Positions 1 to 8,082 of a DNA stretch of 33,057 bases are shown one piece after another. The stretch comes from Oscillospiraceae bacterium (lineage in GTDB: Bacteria > Bacillota > Clostridia > Oscillospirales > Acutalibacteraceae). The position numbers and the translations under genes were made by a program. The DNA is taken from NCBI GenBank assembly GCA_009785335.1, contig WQWM01000026.1:1-33057 (forward strand), in the 5' to 3' direction. The notes under the pieces were generated by a model. It searched no databases, was not told the DNA's origin, and saw only the letters and a list, made by a program, of their open reading frames with translations. Position 1 is the first letter of the stretch. Each line of letters begins with the position of its first letter.

Positions 1-160
1 CTCGTATGAGTTTTAGCACTAAAAGACGTAGATTTGGATGAACCAAAACAGTTGTGTTAAGCACCGCCTTAATCCGACGAAGCCTGTTCTACCCTGGGGC
101 GTCTCTCGACATTTGAGGGCAACAACCTGTGTTCTTTTAGGAGCCTCACCTAACAAGTCC
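1..160 (-). promoter_or_regulatory. M-box (ykoK leader) magnesium riboswitch
   Basis: Read on the minus strand, this stretch has the hallmark M-box blocks in order: GTTAGGTGAGGCTCC (about 154-140), a GCCCTCAAATGTCGAGAGACG-like core, AACAGG followed by CGTCGGATTAAGGCGG, and the closing TTTTAGTGCTAAAACTC (about 20-4). The 5' CUUGU can pair with the final ACGAG, so the aptamer is almost complete and ends at or just beyond the window edge. M-box RNAs bind Mg2+ and usually repress Mg2+ transporter genes (mgtE, mgtA or corA type) when Mg2+ is plentiful. The controlled gene lies outside the window to the left. A strong promoter sits just upstream at 217-245. The leader between promoter and aptamer carries the repeat core CAGCGAAGCGAC. 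Confidence 0.92.
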
Positions 161-216
161 ACTGTCGCTTCGCTGTGCGTTAATCGCGTCACATCAAGCC
201 GCAGTGTTCAGTGTCT

Positions 217-245
217 ATTATACCATGATATTCAAATGCTGTCAA
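217..245 (-). promoter_or_regulatory. sigma-A promoter for the M-box transcript
   Basis: On the minus strand, TTGACA (245-240), a 17-base spacer and TATAAT (222-217) match the vegetative consensus perfectly. Transcription would begin near 210 and run leftwards through the M-box. The -35 lies 16 bases beyond the stop codon of the PopT-family gene. Confidence 0.9.
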
Positions 246-260
246 TATGCTTTAGAAAAT

Positions 261-1196
261 TTATTCTGCAGCGGTGTTCATCTTTTTGCCCATGACCATG
301 AAGCCGATGGAGATGCCCACGCCAACCAACAGTGCAATAAAGCCTACAATCCAACTGAAGTTTGCTTGTTCGGCATCAATGGCCATGATTGCCATGCCCA
401 CCAGCGAACCTGCCATGAAACCAAGCACCGACGAATGCGACGGTCCTGGCCATTTTTCAAAGCACTTGGCAATGGATTTCGCCACCAACACAAGCCCTGC
501 CACCACGCCAACAACAAACAAAACAAGTGCAAGCCAATACATTGTGCCGGGTGAGGAAATCAACATGAGTTCGCCTGTTTCGGCATACACCTCATAAACA
601 CGCCCCACCGCATTGCCGCTCATTAATTCGCCTGAGGCATACACCACCTGATGGTAAATGCCCATGACGATTAGCAATGTGGCAATGCTCATGCCGGGCA
701 CGAGTGTAAGCATGCCTGCAACCAAGCCGCCCACCAAGAATAACCACCACGCACTCGTTACGCCCATTGTGGCAGTGTCTGTCATCACAATGGAAAGCAA
801 CATGATGCCCACTGCCGAAACAAACGCAATAAAACCTGCCACACCATGGCTTGCGCGGAATGTATAGGGCTTCACTTCGGCATAAATCATGGGAAGATTG
901 CCTGCGATAAGCCCCGTGAATAGCAGAAAGGCAGTTTTTTGATATTGCGCAAATAATTCGGGGAACAACACAACAAGGCCGATTGCGCTCACCACCATGC
1001 CAATGGCAATTGGGGCTAAAAATAGCATATTGTCTTTTTTGAAGATTTTCAGCGGGTTTGAGGCAATGCGCACAATATCGTGATACACGCCCATGGCGAT
1101 GGCCACCACGCTGCCGCTAATGCCCGGCGCAAACACGCTGATGCCCAAAAATGCACCCGCAAATGTGCGAATAAATAATCGTTTGATAAATTCCAT
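261..1196 (-). CDS. DUF368 (PopT-family) membrane protein, probable polyprenyl-phosphate translocase
   Basis: The 311-residue protein is almost entirely hydrophobic, with about eight to nine membrane segments. It has the family's duplicated glycine/proline motifs: FAPGISGSVVAIAMGVYHDI near residues 22-41, and LVPGMSIATLLIVMGIYHQV in the second half. DUF368 proteins (PopT of Gram-positives) are thought to return undecaprenyl phosphate from the outer to the inner face of the cytoplasmic membrane, recycling the carrier for peptidoglycan and teichoic acid synthesis. The start is supported by AAAAAAGGAGAG ending seven bases upstream. A family A hairpin (1218-1243) lies immediately before that ribosome binding site. 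The family call is firm; the transport role is from family knowledge. Confidence 0.88.
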   Translation of the reverse strand: MEFIKRLFIRTFAGAFLGISVFAPGISGSVVAIAMGVYHDIVRIASNPLKIFKKDNMLFLAPIAIGMVVSAIGLVVLFPELFAQYQKTAFLLFTGLIAGNLPMIYAEVKPYTFRASHGVAGFIAFVSAVGIMLLSIVMTDTATMGVTSAWWLFLVGGLVAGMLTLVPGMSIATLLIVMGIYHQVVYASGELMSGNAVGRVYEVYAETGELMLISSPGTMYWLALVLFVVGVVAGLVLVAKSIAKCFEKWPGPSHSSVLGFMAGSLVGMAIMAIDAEQANFSWIVGFIALLVGVGISIGFMVMGKKMNTAAE

Positions 1197-1217
1197 AGTC
1201 TCTCCTTTTTTTCTTGT

Positions 1218-1347
1218 GTTACTTTTCTTGAAAGAAAAGTAACCAAAAGAACTTTTATGTCGCTTCGCTGTGTACCATCAAAACTGTATAAAACTCCTCC
1301 GCGAAGCGGCTAAAGTTTTTTGCGCTACTTTTTTTCAAAAAAGTAGC
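1218..1347. repeat. Complete family A element (two hairpins facing outwards)
   Basis: This intergenic element has a hairpin at each end. The left one (1218-1243) has arms GTTACTTTTC/GAAAAGTAAC and the right one (1324-1347) has arms GCTACTTTTTT/AAAAAAGTAGC. Inside each hairpin come an AAC-TTT tract and then GTCGCTTCGC or its complement, so the two halves form an imperfect inverted repeat of about 50 bases. The left end abuts the ribosome binding site of the PopT gene; the right end abuts the stop codon of the sugar isomerase gene. A-runs rather than U-runs follow the stems, so this is not a standard terminator. Confidence 0.8.
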
Positions 1348-1356
1348 AAAATTCCG

Positions 1357-2202
1357 TTAAATCCGTGCCTTCAAAAATTCCACGGCCAGAGCAATGTCGT
1401 CGTAGGGAGTTTCGCCCACTTCGCGCTCGATGGTGAGGAAACCTTTATAGCCGATTTCACGCAGTGCGGCCAGGTATTCATCCCAGTTTACGCCGCCTTG
1501 ACCCAGCGGCACTTCTTCAAAGCTGGGATCGGTGACGATGTGGCTTTCGTGCATGCCGTAAACTTCATCGGGGTCGCGGTAGTAGTGCCGCACGCCATCT
1601 TTTGCGTGGGTGTGCACGATGTAATCGCCCAGTGTGCGCACGGCTTGTGCGGGGTCATCACCAGTGACCATCACGAGATTTGCGGGGTCCATGTTCACCG
1701 CAACGCCGTGTGAGCCCAGGCTATCGAGAAACGCTTTGAGCACAGCACTGGTTTCGGGCCCGGTTTCGATGGCGAAATGCGCATTAACGCTGTCGGCATA
1801 TGCAGCCAATTGCCCGCAGGCATCTTGCAACAGGGCATAGCGCGGGTGAGCTTTGTCTGCCGGCACCACGCCAATGTGGGTGGTGACTACGTTGGTTTCC
1901 AGGTCTTTTGCGAGGTCGATGATGCGCTTGCTGCGTTCGATTTTGGCGGGATTATGTTCGGGTCTGGTGAAGCCGCCGCCGCCGAGGTCGCCGCACAGTG
2001 CGCTCACTGTTAGGCCGTGCGACTTAACGATGTCGAGCAGTTCGCGGCGTTTTTGCGGGGTATCGAGGGCTTCGGGTGCCATGTCGCCAAAGGTGGCGTA
2101 AATCTGCACGCCTTGCACGCCAACTTGTTGTGCAAGTTTAATTGCTTCGCGCCACTCCACGCGAAAGCCTTCCATCAGTACGCCAATCGGAAAATCTGCC
2201 AT
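1357..2202 (-). CDS. Sugar phosphate isomerase/epimerase (xylose isomerase-like TIM barrel)
   Basis: This is a 281-residue AP-endonuclease-2/xylose-isomerase-like TIM barrel. It has the expected metal ligands: Glu in FAIETGPE, Asp in NMDPANL, His in HTHAKDG and Glu in FLTIEREVG. Relatives interconvert ketoses or inositol derivatives (tagatose 3-epimerase and IolE/IolI-like enzymes); the actual substrate cannot be read from the sequence. The start follows GGAGGA with seven bases of spacing. A clear promoter lies at 2234-2263, and the gene appears monocistronic and divergent from the alcohol dehydrogenase gene. A family A hairpin lies just past the stop codon. Confidence 0.85.
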   Translation of the reverse strand: MADFPIGVLMEGFRVEWREAIKLAQQVGVQGVQIYATFGDMAPEALDTPQKRRELLDIVKSHGLTVSALCGDLGGGGFTRPEHNPAKIERSKRIIDLAKDLETNVVTTHIGVVPADKAHPRYALLQDACGQLAAYADSVNAHFAIETGPETSAVLKAFLDSLGSHGVAVNMDPANLVMVTGDDPAQAVRTLGDYIVHTHAKDGVRHYYRDPDEVYGMHESHIVTDPSFEEVPLGQGGVNWDEYLAALREIGYKGFLTIEREVGETPYDDIALAVEFLKARI

Positions 2203-2233
2203 GATGAATCCTCCTCAAAATATATCAGCCTAT

Positions 2234-2263
2234 ATTATACCACACTTGTGGTGGCTTGGTCAA
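2234..2263 (-). promoter_or_regulatory. sigma-A promoter for the sugar isomerase gene
   Basis: On the minus strand, TTGACC (2263-2258), an 18-base spacer and TATAAT (2239-2234) lie 32 bases ahead of the start codon. The spacer contains the palindrome CCACACTTGTGG (2240-2251), next to the -10. This would be a natural place for a repressor to bind, although no regulator gene is nearby. Confidence 0.8.
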
Positions 2264-2282
2264 GAATTATTTCGCAAAAAGC

Positions 2283-2311
2283 TTGCAAATGGCGGTGAAA
2301 TGTTCTATAAT
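2283..2311 (+). promoter_or_regulatory. sigma-A promoter reading towards the alcohol dehydrogenase gene
   Basis: TTGCAA (2283-2288), a 17-base spacer and TATAAT (2306-2311) form a good vegetative promoter, divergent from the isomerase promoter 20 bases away. Transcription from it would carry a leader of about 280 bases filled with repeats before the start at 2599. Confidence 0.7.
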
Positions 2312-2371
2312 AGATGGTAATGATGTTTCGGACGAACATAGCTCGATAGTCAACATACCCATAACCAGCAT

Positions 2372-2499
2372 GTAGGGGTGGCGGGCACGCCACCCGGGAT
2401 AACACTTAAGCCAGTATTTTTGTCCGGGCGGCTTGCAAGCCACCCGGGATAACATCTTAAACCAGTATTTTTACCGGGTGGCGTGCCCGCCACCCCTAC
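2372..2499. repeat. REP-like (family B) pair with an internal third copy
   Basis: The left arm is GTAG plus a GGGTGGCG/CGCCACCC hairpin (2372-2395). The right arm (2476-2499) is its exact complement and ends in CTAC. Between them lies a further G/C palindrome (2424-2448). Each of the first two palindromes is followed by a near-identical tail, ATAACA-C/T-CTTAAxCCAGTATTTTT, so the block also looks like two tandem units. It lies in the leader of the alcohol dehydrogenase operon. Confidence 0.8.
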
Positions 2500-2514
2500 A
2501 TGCTGCAAAAACGC

Positions 2515-2575
2515 TCATCTTTGTGCAACTTGCGCATTTGAAGACACGCCCTACAAGAAATTGGGCCCAAGGCCC
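2515..2575 (+). repeat. Family D repeat, copy 1
   Basis: The blocks TTTGTGCAA, GCGCATTTGAAGACA, CCCTACAAGAAATTGGGC and AAGGCCCTT also occur, in reverse orientation and slightly diverged, at 9122-9186. In both places the repeat lies close to a family B pair. No coding potential is evident. Confidence 0.6.
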
Positions 2576-2598
2576 TTATCACACACAAGGAGAACGCC

Positions 2599-3774
2599 AT
2601 GCAAAACTTCACCTTTCAAATTCCCACCAAGCTTATTTTCGGCCGCGGCGAAGAAAACAACGTGGGCCAACACGTGAAACAATATGCCAGCAAAATTCTG
2701 CTGCACTATGGCGGCGGATCGATCAAACGAAGCGGGCTGTATGACCGCATTGTTGCTTCGCTGAACGAAGCAGGTGTGCAGTTCGTGGAACTCGGCGGCG
2801 TGGTGCCCAACCCGCGCGTGGGTCTGGTGCGTGAGGGCATTGAACTTTGCCGTGCCGAGGATGTGCAGCTGGTGCTTGCGGTGGGCGGCGGCAGTGCGAT
2901 TGATTCTGCCAAGGCAATTGCAGCCGGTGCGCTTTATGACGGCGACGTGTGGGAACTGTTTGCAGGCGGCAAGCCCATGGGCAAAGCGCTGCCAGTGGCG
3001 ACCGTGCTCACTATCCCCGCTGCGGGCAGCGAAAGCAGCAAAGTCACAGTGATCTCCAACGACGAAACCCTGCGCAAAATTGGTTACCACGATGAAGTGC
3101 TGCGTCCGGTGTTCAGCATACTAAACCCGGAGTTATTTTTCACCCTGCCCCGCAACCAAATTGCAAACGGCGTGGCCGACATGATGTGCCACATTTTCGA
3201 GCGTTATTTTACGCAGGAGCAGCACACAGATGTGACAGATGAACTATGCGAAGGGGTGCTGCGGGCGATGATGCGCAATGCACCGCTGGTTTACGCTGAC
3301 CCCACTAACTACGATGCTTGGGCGGAAATCGGCTTTGCGGGCGCACTGGCACACAATGATTTGCTTGGTCGTGGCCGCACAGAATGCTGGGCTTGCCATG
3401 GCATGGAGCACGAACTGAGTGCGATTTACGATGTGCCGCATGGGGCTGGTTTAGCGGTGGTAACGCCCGCGTGGATGGAATATATTTGGCGTGAGAACCC
3501 AGCGATGTTCGCGCAATTCGCTTGCAATGTGATGGGCGTGACACCGCGCCGCGACACTGAGACTGTGATTGCCGAAGGCATTTTACGCTTGCGTGCGTTT
3601 TGGTCGAGTCTTGATCTGCCTTTGACGTTGCAAGAGCTCGGCGTGCCCACAGACCGCCTTGAGGAAATGGCCAAGAAATGCACCGGTGCATGGTTCGGCG
3701 AGGAAAAAGGTCGCGGTGGCTTTAAGAAGCTGATGTGGCAGGATGTCTTAACGATTTATCAATTATGTGTGTGA
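2599..3774 (+). CDS. Iron-containing alcohol dehydrogenase (butanol dehydrogenase type)
   Basis: This 391-residue protein belongs to the group III, Fe-dependent alcohol dehydrogenases (BdhA/YqhD branch). The nucleotide-binding motif GGGSAIDSAKAIA is near residues 95-107. Metal-binding positions are visible in GVADMMCHIFERYF and in HGMEHELSAIYDVPHG, whose histidines are typical ligands. The enzyme would reduce short-chain or other aldehydes with NAD(P)H, as in fermentation or aldehyde detoxification. The start follows ACAAGGAG with the usual spacing. The gene is followed after nine bases by a small zinc-ribbon membrane protein, so the two are probably co-transcribed. The exact substrate is not determined. 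Confidence 0.9.
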   Translation: MQNFTFQIPTKLIFGRGEENNVGQHVKQYASKILLHYGGGSIKRSGLYDRIVASLNEAGVQFVELGGVVPNPRVGLVREGIELCRAEDVQLVLAVGGGSAIDSAKAIAAGALYDGDVWELFAGGKPMGKALPVATVLTIPAAGSESSKVTVISNDETLRKIGYHDEVLRPVFSILNPELFFTLPRNQIANGVADMMCHIFERYFTQEQHTDVTDELCEGVLRAMMRNAPLVYADPTNYDAWAEIGFAGALAHNDLLGRGRTECWACHGMEHELSAIYDVPHGAGLAVVTPAWMEYIWRENPAMFAQFACNVMGVTPRRDTETVIAEGILRLRAFWSSLDLPLTLQELGVPTDRLEEMAKKCTGAWFGEEKGRGGFKKLMWQDVLTIYQLCV

Positions 3775-3783
3775 GGTATTATC

Positions 3784-4167
3784 ATGGAAAGTATCATTTG
3801 TCAAGCTTGCGGCGGCGCGCTAACGCCCGCACCGGGCGAAAAAACGCTCACCTGTGCCTATTGCGGCACGGCTCACCAAAAGCCCCTTGAGCAAGTGCAA
3901 CAAGAGCAAGAACTGATTCAAGAGCGCAACATGACGGCCTCTGAGCGTATGCAACGCGACAGCCAAGCCCGCCAGCAAGCCCTGCGTGAAAAACTGCAGC
4001 AAGAACAAGCAGCAGGCGGTGATGAACTCGCCAAAGTGCTCAGCACCGTGGCGACTGGACTGGGTGCCGGCGGAGCGATTTCACGCAAGCTGAAACTGGG
4101 TTGCTTTGGTGCCATTGCCGTGGCATTGATTCTGCTGGCTGCGGTGATTATTCTTCGGCTAACGTAA
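3784..4167 (+). CDS. Zinc-ribbon protein with C-terminal membrane anchor
   Basis: The 127 residues fall into three parts. An N-terminal zinc ribbon has CQAC and CAYC knuckles (residues 7-10 and 24-27). A middle stretch of about 50 residues is rich in Gln and Glu and likely forms a coiled coil. A glycine-rich turn is followed by one hydrophobic segment at the extreme C-terminus (LGCFGAIAVALILLAAVIIL). The protein is probably tail-anchored, with the ribbon in the cytoplasm. GAGGT precedes the ATG, and the gene lies nine bases after the alcohol dehydrogenase. The function is not recognised; small proteins of this design are common in Firmicutes and mostly uncharacterised. Confidence 0.75.
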   Translation: MESIICQACGGALTPAPGEKTLTCAYCGTAHQKPLEQVQQEQELIQERNMTASERMQRDSQARQQALREKLQQEQAAGGDELAKVLSTVATGLGAGGAISRKLKLGCFGAIAVALILLAAVIILRLT

Positions 4168-4180
4168 TTTAATCAAACCC

Positions 4181-4260
4181 CTCAGACACCGCTTTCGCGG
4201 TGCCAGCTCCCCTACAGGGGAGCCCTTGGCAACACCTGAAGGCCTGAGTTTCGTCAAGAT
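4181..4260 (-). repeat. Truncated family C repeat
   Basis: This is the reverse orientation of the element in dnaE: CCCCTCAGACACCGC, a short loop, GCGGTGCCAGCTCCCC, then GGGGAGCCCTTGGCAAC. The hairpin ACCGC/GCGGT is intact, while the distal half (the CTGTCGCTTCGCGAC end) is missing. It occupies the gap between the zinc-ribbon gene and dnaE. The remaining 55 bases before dnaE hold short direct repeats of AAGCATT. Confidence 0.65.
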
Positions 4261-4314
4261 GTTGCGGCAGTACAATTAAGCATTTAGCACTAAGCATTAA
4301 GCATTGGAGACCCC

Positions 4315-7300
4315 ATGCCCTTCACTCACTTACACGTCCACACCGAGTTTAGCCTGCTTGATGGCGCATGCCGCCTGGGTGGGCTGCTTGACCATGCCAA
4401 GGCGCAGGGCATGGATAGCTTGGCCATCACCGACCACGGCAATCTATATGGCGCGATTGATTTCTACAAAGCCGCAAAGGCGCGAGGTATCAAGCCGATT
4501 TTGGGCTGCGAGTGCTATATGGCCGCACGCACGCGCCACGATAAACAGCATGAATACGACAGCAAGCGCTATCACTTGGTGTTGCTGTGCGAAAACGAAA
4601 CCGGCTGGCAGAACTTGATTAAGCTGGTGAGCGCCAGCTGGGTGGATGGTTTCTATACCCGCCCGCGCATTGACCGCGACTTGCTTAAACAGCACAGTGA
4701 GGGCCTCATTGCGCTATCGGGCTGCATGTTTGGCGAAATCCCGCAAGCTTTGCTCAATGGCGATGCGGCTGAGGCTAAACGCCTTGCCCTGTGGTACAAT
4801 GACGTGATGGGCGCAGGCAATTTTTTCATTGAGCTGCAAGACCACGGCTTGCCTGAGCAGCAACGCTTGCTGCCCCAGCTGGCCCGGCTGGCCAGTGAGT
4901 GCAACATCCCCGTGGTGGCCACGAATGACGTGCATTATGTGCATGCTGAAGATCATCGTATGCAGGAAGTGCTGCTGTGCATTCAGACGAACCAAGTGGT
5001 GGGCGAGGGCGGCAACTTCGAGTTTCAGTCCAAGGAGTTTTATCTGAAAAGCGAAGCGCAAATGCGCGATTTATTCGGGCAATATGGCGGCGCGATTGAA
5101 AACACAGCCAAGATAGCAGAACGCTGCAACGTGGAAATTGAGTTTGGGCACACGCGGTTGCCGCATTTTACGGTGCCGGAGGAATTCACCGAATCTCCCC
5201 CTCTGTCGCTTCGCGACATCTCCCCCAATGGGGGAGACCCTGGCGAAACTTGCAACGTTGCAGGTGTTGCCAAGGGCTCCACCGCTTGCGGGGGAGCTGG
5301 CGATGCGGTAGCATCGACTGAGGGGGCTAAAAAAGAAGAACACTTTGCCTACCTCACTCACCTGTGCCAGCAAGGCATGGCCGCCCTCTACCCTGCCCCC
5401 ACGCAGGAAGTGCGCGATCGCTTGGATTTCGAGCTGAGTACCATCCATCGCATGGGCTTTGTGGATTACTTCCTGATTGTGCATGATTTTGTGGCCTATG
5501 CGAAAGGCAAGGGCATTGCCGTGGGGCCGGGGCGTGGTTCGGGCGCGGGCAGCTTAGCAGCCTATTGCCTGGGCATCACCGGCGTTGACCCGATGCAATA
5601 TGGCTTGATGTTTGAGCGTTTTCTTAATCCAGAGCGTGTGAGCATGCCTGACTTCGACATCGACTTTTGCTATGAACGCCGCGGTGAGGTGATTGACTAT
5701 GTGGTGCGGAAATATGGCAGCGAACACGTGGCGCAGATTGTGACCTTTAACACTCTGGCGGCGCGTGCGGCGATTCGTGATGTTGGCCGTGCGTTGGGGC
5801 TGCCCTATGCGACTGTAGACGCCATTGCCAAGATGGTTCCCGGCGAGCACCGCAGTTCAATCGACCGTGCGATGAAAAACAGCAAGCAACTGCGCGATGC
5901 CTATGCAGACGACAGCACAGTGACTGAACTCATCGACATGGCACGCAAAATTGAGGGCATGCCGCGCCATGCAGGCACGCACGCTGCCGGGGTGATTATC
6001 ACGCGTGAACCGGTGGATACCTACGTGCCGCTTGCCCGCAACGATGAAGCCATTGTGACGCAGTTCACGCATGGCACGCTTGAGGAACTTGGCCTGCTGA
6101 AGATGGACTTTTTGGGGCTGCGATCGCTGACGGTGATTAAAGATGCGGCAAGGATGGCGGGGATGGAAGCCCCCTCAGTCACCGCTGACGCGGTGCCAGC
6201 TCCCCCGCCAACGGTGGAGCCTTTGGCAACTTTTTCAACGTTGCAGGTGTCGCCAGAGTCGCCCCCCCTAGGGGAGATGTCGCGAAGCGACAGAGGGGGA
6301 GTTGTAAGCATTGACGCGATAGCGCAAGATGACCAGAAAGTATTCGAGCTTTTCCGCAAAGGCGAAACCACGGGCATCTTTCAGTTTGAAGCGGGCTGGG
6401 TGCGCAATGTGCTCATTGAGATTGCGCCCACATGCATTGAAGACCTCACCACAGTGACATCATTGTGCCGACCGGGACCCATGGAGTTTATTCCCACTTG
6501 CGTGGTCAATCGCCGCGACCCGCGCAAGATCAAATACGCCGCACCGCAACTGGCGAATATTTTAGATGTTACCTATGGCGTGATGATTTACCAAGAGCAA
6601 GTGATGCAGGTGTTCCGCGAACTGGCGGGCTACTCACTTGGCCGCGCGGACAGCATTCGCCGCATCATGAGCAAGAAAAAACACAGAGAGCTGGAGCTGG
6701 AACGCACGGCGTTTATCGAAGGCTGCGGCAAGCTGCACGATATTCCCGCCAAAGTTGCCAACAAGATTTTCGACGATATGTTCTCGTTCGCCAGCTATGC
6801 CTTTAACAAAAGCCACGCGGCGGCCTATGCCCACATTGCCTATCAAATGGCGTGGCTGAAGACCTATTACCCTGCGGCGTTTTGGGCTGCACAGCTCAGC
6901 AGCGTGCTGGACCACAGCGGCAAAGTTGCGCTGTATGCCACCGAGTGCAACAAGCTGGGTTTTGCTCTGCTGTGCCCACACGTGAACCACGCAAAACTGA
7001 AGTTCACCACTGAGCCGGACGGCGTGCGTTTTGGCATGCTGGCGATTAAAAACCTGGGCGCGGGTTTTATCCGTCAGATTATCGCCGAGCGCGAGCGCAA
7101 CGGGCACTTCAGCACATTTTATCAATTCGTCAAGCGCATGCAAGGGCGTGACTTCAACAAGCGTGCGGTGGAGTCGCTGATCAAAGCCGGTGCGCTGGAT
7201 GGCTTGGGTGCCAATCGCCGCGAAATGCTCATGGCGTTGCCGCTGTTTGCTGCTGAGGTAGACAGCGAAGCCCGCCAGAACATCGACGGACAATTGGGCT

Positions 7301-8082
7301 TGCTTGACATGTTGGGTGATCAAGCCAAACAACAGGCCGAACCCCGCCCTGCCTCGCAGGAGGAGTTTTCTCACGCTGACCTGCTGGCGAACGAGAAAGA
7401 AACCCTTGGGTTCTATCTCAGCGGCCACCCGTTGAGCAAACTGGCAGGCATGGCAAAGCGCTTGGGCTGCGCCAAAACACTCGATTTGCTTGACCCCGCC
7501 AATGAAAATGGTCAAGGGCCGCACCATGACAACGAAGAAGTGCTGTTGCTGTGCAGCATTGTGCAGGTGAAGCAGAAAATCACCAAGAGCGGCGGCAACA
7601 TGGCGTTTTTGCTGCTGGAGGATATGTTTGGGCAGATGGAAGCTCTGGTATTCCCAAAAATCCTGGAGCGTTATGCTAACTTGTGCCAAACTGGGCGCAC
7701 GGTGCTGGTTGGCGGCCGCCTGAGTTTGCAGGAAAACAAAGAAGCGAAGATGATTGTGAACACGCTTGAGGAAATAGATGAGCCTGTGGGAGATACTGTC
7801 GATGGTTTCCCGCCGAATAACATCATTGCCACGGGCGACCGAGGACGGTCTCCCCTACAATTGAGTCAGATTTTTCTGCGTTTGCCGCCCAAAACAGACC
7901 CTTTGCATGCGCGCGTGCTGCACTTGCTGGATAGCAACAGCAACGGCTTGCAAGTGCCTATCACGCTGGTGTATGAACAGCATGGCAAGCGCTACAAAGC
8001 CACGGCGGCTGCGCGCTGGGATGCCGCGTTGGAGCAGGACTTAGTGCGGTTGCTGGGTGGGGAGAATATTGTGATAAAATAA
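4315..8082 (+). CDS. dnaE: DNA polymerase III subunit alpha (DnaE), with in-frame repeat insertions
   Basis: This is a C-family replicative DNA polymerase of 1255 residues. It has an N-terminal PHP domain (HLHVHTEF at residues 5-12, then AITDHGN), the polymerase catalytic block PDFDIDF (about 445-451), the finger motif SFASYAFNKSHAAAYAHIAY, tandem HhH motifs and a C-terminal OB fold (about 1075-1160). Related DnaE proteins are nearer 1160 residues. The excess is explained by two 130 bp family C repeats read through in frame (residues about 295-338 and 619-662) and a short REP hairpin (about 1173-1182). All catalytic blocks lie outside the inserts, and no stop or frameshift interrupts the gene, so it is probably functional. 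The start follows TTGGAG. Confidence 0.95.
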   Translation: MPFTHLHVHTEFSLLDGACRLGGLLDHAKAQGMDSLAITDHGNLYGAIDFYKAAKARGIKPILGCECYMAARTRHDKQHEYDSKRYHLVLLCENETGWQNLIKLVSASWVDGFYTRPRIDRDLLKQHSEGLIALSGCMFGEIPQALLNGDAAEAKRLALWYNDVMGAGNFFIELQDHGLPEQQRLLPQLARLASECNIPVVATNDVHYVHAEDHRMQEVLLCIQTNQVVGEGGNFEFQSKEFYLKSEAQMRDLFGQYGGAIENTAKIAERCNVEIEFGHTRLPHFTVPEEFTESPPLSLRDISPNGGDPGETCNVAGVAKGSTACGGAGDAVASTEGAKKEEHFAYLTHLCQQGMAALYPAPTQEVRDRLDFELSTIHRMGFVDYFLIVHDFVAYAKGKGIAVGPGRGSGAGSLAAYCLGITGVDPMQYGLMFERFLNPERVSMPDFDIDFCYERRGEVIDYVVRKYGSEHVAQIVTFNTLAARAAIRDVGRALGLPYATVDAIAKMVPGEHRSSIDRAMKNSKQLRDAYADDSTVTELIDMARKIEGMPRHAGTHAAGVIITREPVDTYVPLARNDEAIVTQFTHGTLEELGLLKMDFLGLRSLTVIKDAARMAGMEAPSVTADAVPAPPPTVEPLATFSTLQVSPESPPLGEMSRSDRGGVVSIDAIAQDDQKVFELFRKGETTGIFQFEAGWVRNVLIEIAPTCIEDLTTVTSLCRPGPMEFIPTCVVNRRDPRKIKYAAPQLANILDVTYGVMIYQEQVMQVFRELAGYSLGRADSIRRIMSKKKHRELELERTAFIEGCGKLHDIPAKVANKIFDDMFSFASYAFNKSHAAAYAHIAYQMAWLKTYYPAAFWAAQLSSVLDHSGKVALYATECNKLGFALLCPHVNHAKLKFTTEPDGVRFGMLAIKNLGAGFIRQIIAERERNGHFSTFYQFVKRMQGRDFNKRAVESLIKAGALDGLGANRREMLMALPLFAAEVDSEARQNIDGQLGLLDMLGDQAKQQAEPRPASQEEFSHADLLANEKETLGFYLSGHPLSKLAGMAKRLGCAKTLDLLDPANENGQGPHHDNEEVLLLCSIVQVKQKITKSGGNMAFLLLEDMFGQMEALVFPKILERYANLCQTGRTVLVGGRLSLQENKEAKMIVNTLEEIDEPVGDTVDGFPPNNIIATGDRGRSPLQLSQIFLRLPPKTDPLHARVLHLLDSNSNGLQVPITLVYEQHGKRYKATAAARWDAALEQDLVRLLGGENIVIK
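5197..5326 (+). repeat. Family C palindromic element inside dnaE, copy 1
   Basis: The 130 bp element starts CCCCCTCTGTCGCTTCGCGAC and ends GACTGAGGGGG, and CT flanks it on both sides. Internal hairpins are GTCGC/GCGAC, CTCCCCC/GGGGGAG and CGATGC/GCATCG. It is translated as a Pro/Gly/Ser-rich stretch between the PHP domain and the polymerase core, where other DnaE proteins run straight from VPE to the next helix. Confidence 0.9.
6170..6299 (-). repeat. Family C palindromic element inside dnaE, copy 2 (inverted)
   Basis: This is again exactly 130 bp with the same ends, but in the opposite orientation to copy 1. It is flanked by AG on both sides, which is CT read in element orientation. The terminal hairpin here is CACCGC/GCGGTG instead of CGATGC/GCATCG. 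It is read in frame as a Pro-rich stretch between an alpha helix (VIKDAARMAGME) and the strand-helix IDAIAQDDQKVFELF. Confidence 0.9.
7833..7858 (-). repeat. Single REP-like (family B) hairpin inside dnaE
   Basis: GGGCGACC, a 6-base loop, GGTCTCCC and a terminal CTAC match the family B plan (GTAG head on the minus strand). It encodes GDRGRSPL in the C-terminal part of DnaE, after the OB fold. It is shorter and more degenerate than the paired copies. Confidence 0.6.

Noticed and set aside
1324..1347. Family A hairpins as intrinsic terminators
   Set aside because: The T-run is inside the stem and A-rich sequence follows on both strands, which is unlike an intrinsic terminator. Only the separate hairpin at 13540-13573 has a proper U-run.
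6634..7689. 351-residue minus-strand open frame opposite dnaE
   Set aside because: It has no recognisable domain, lies wholly opposite strongly conserved DnaE sequence, and has no binding site. It is a shadow frame favoured by the high G/C codon bias.
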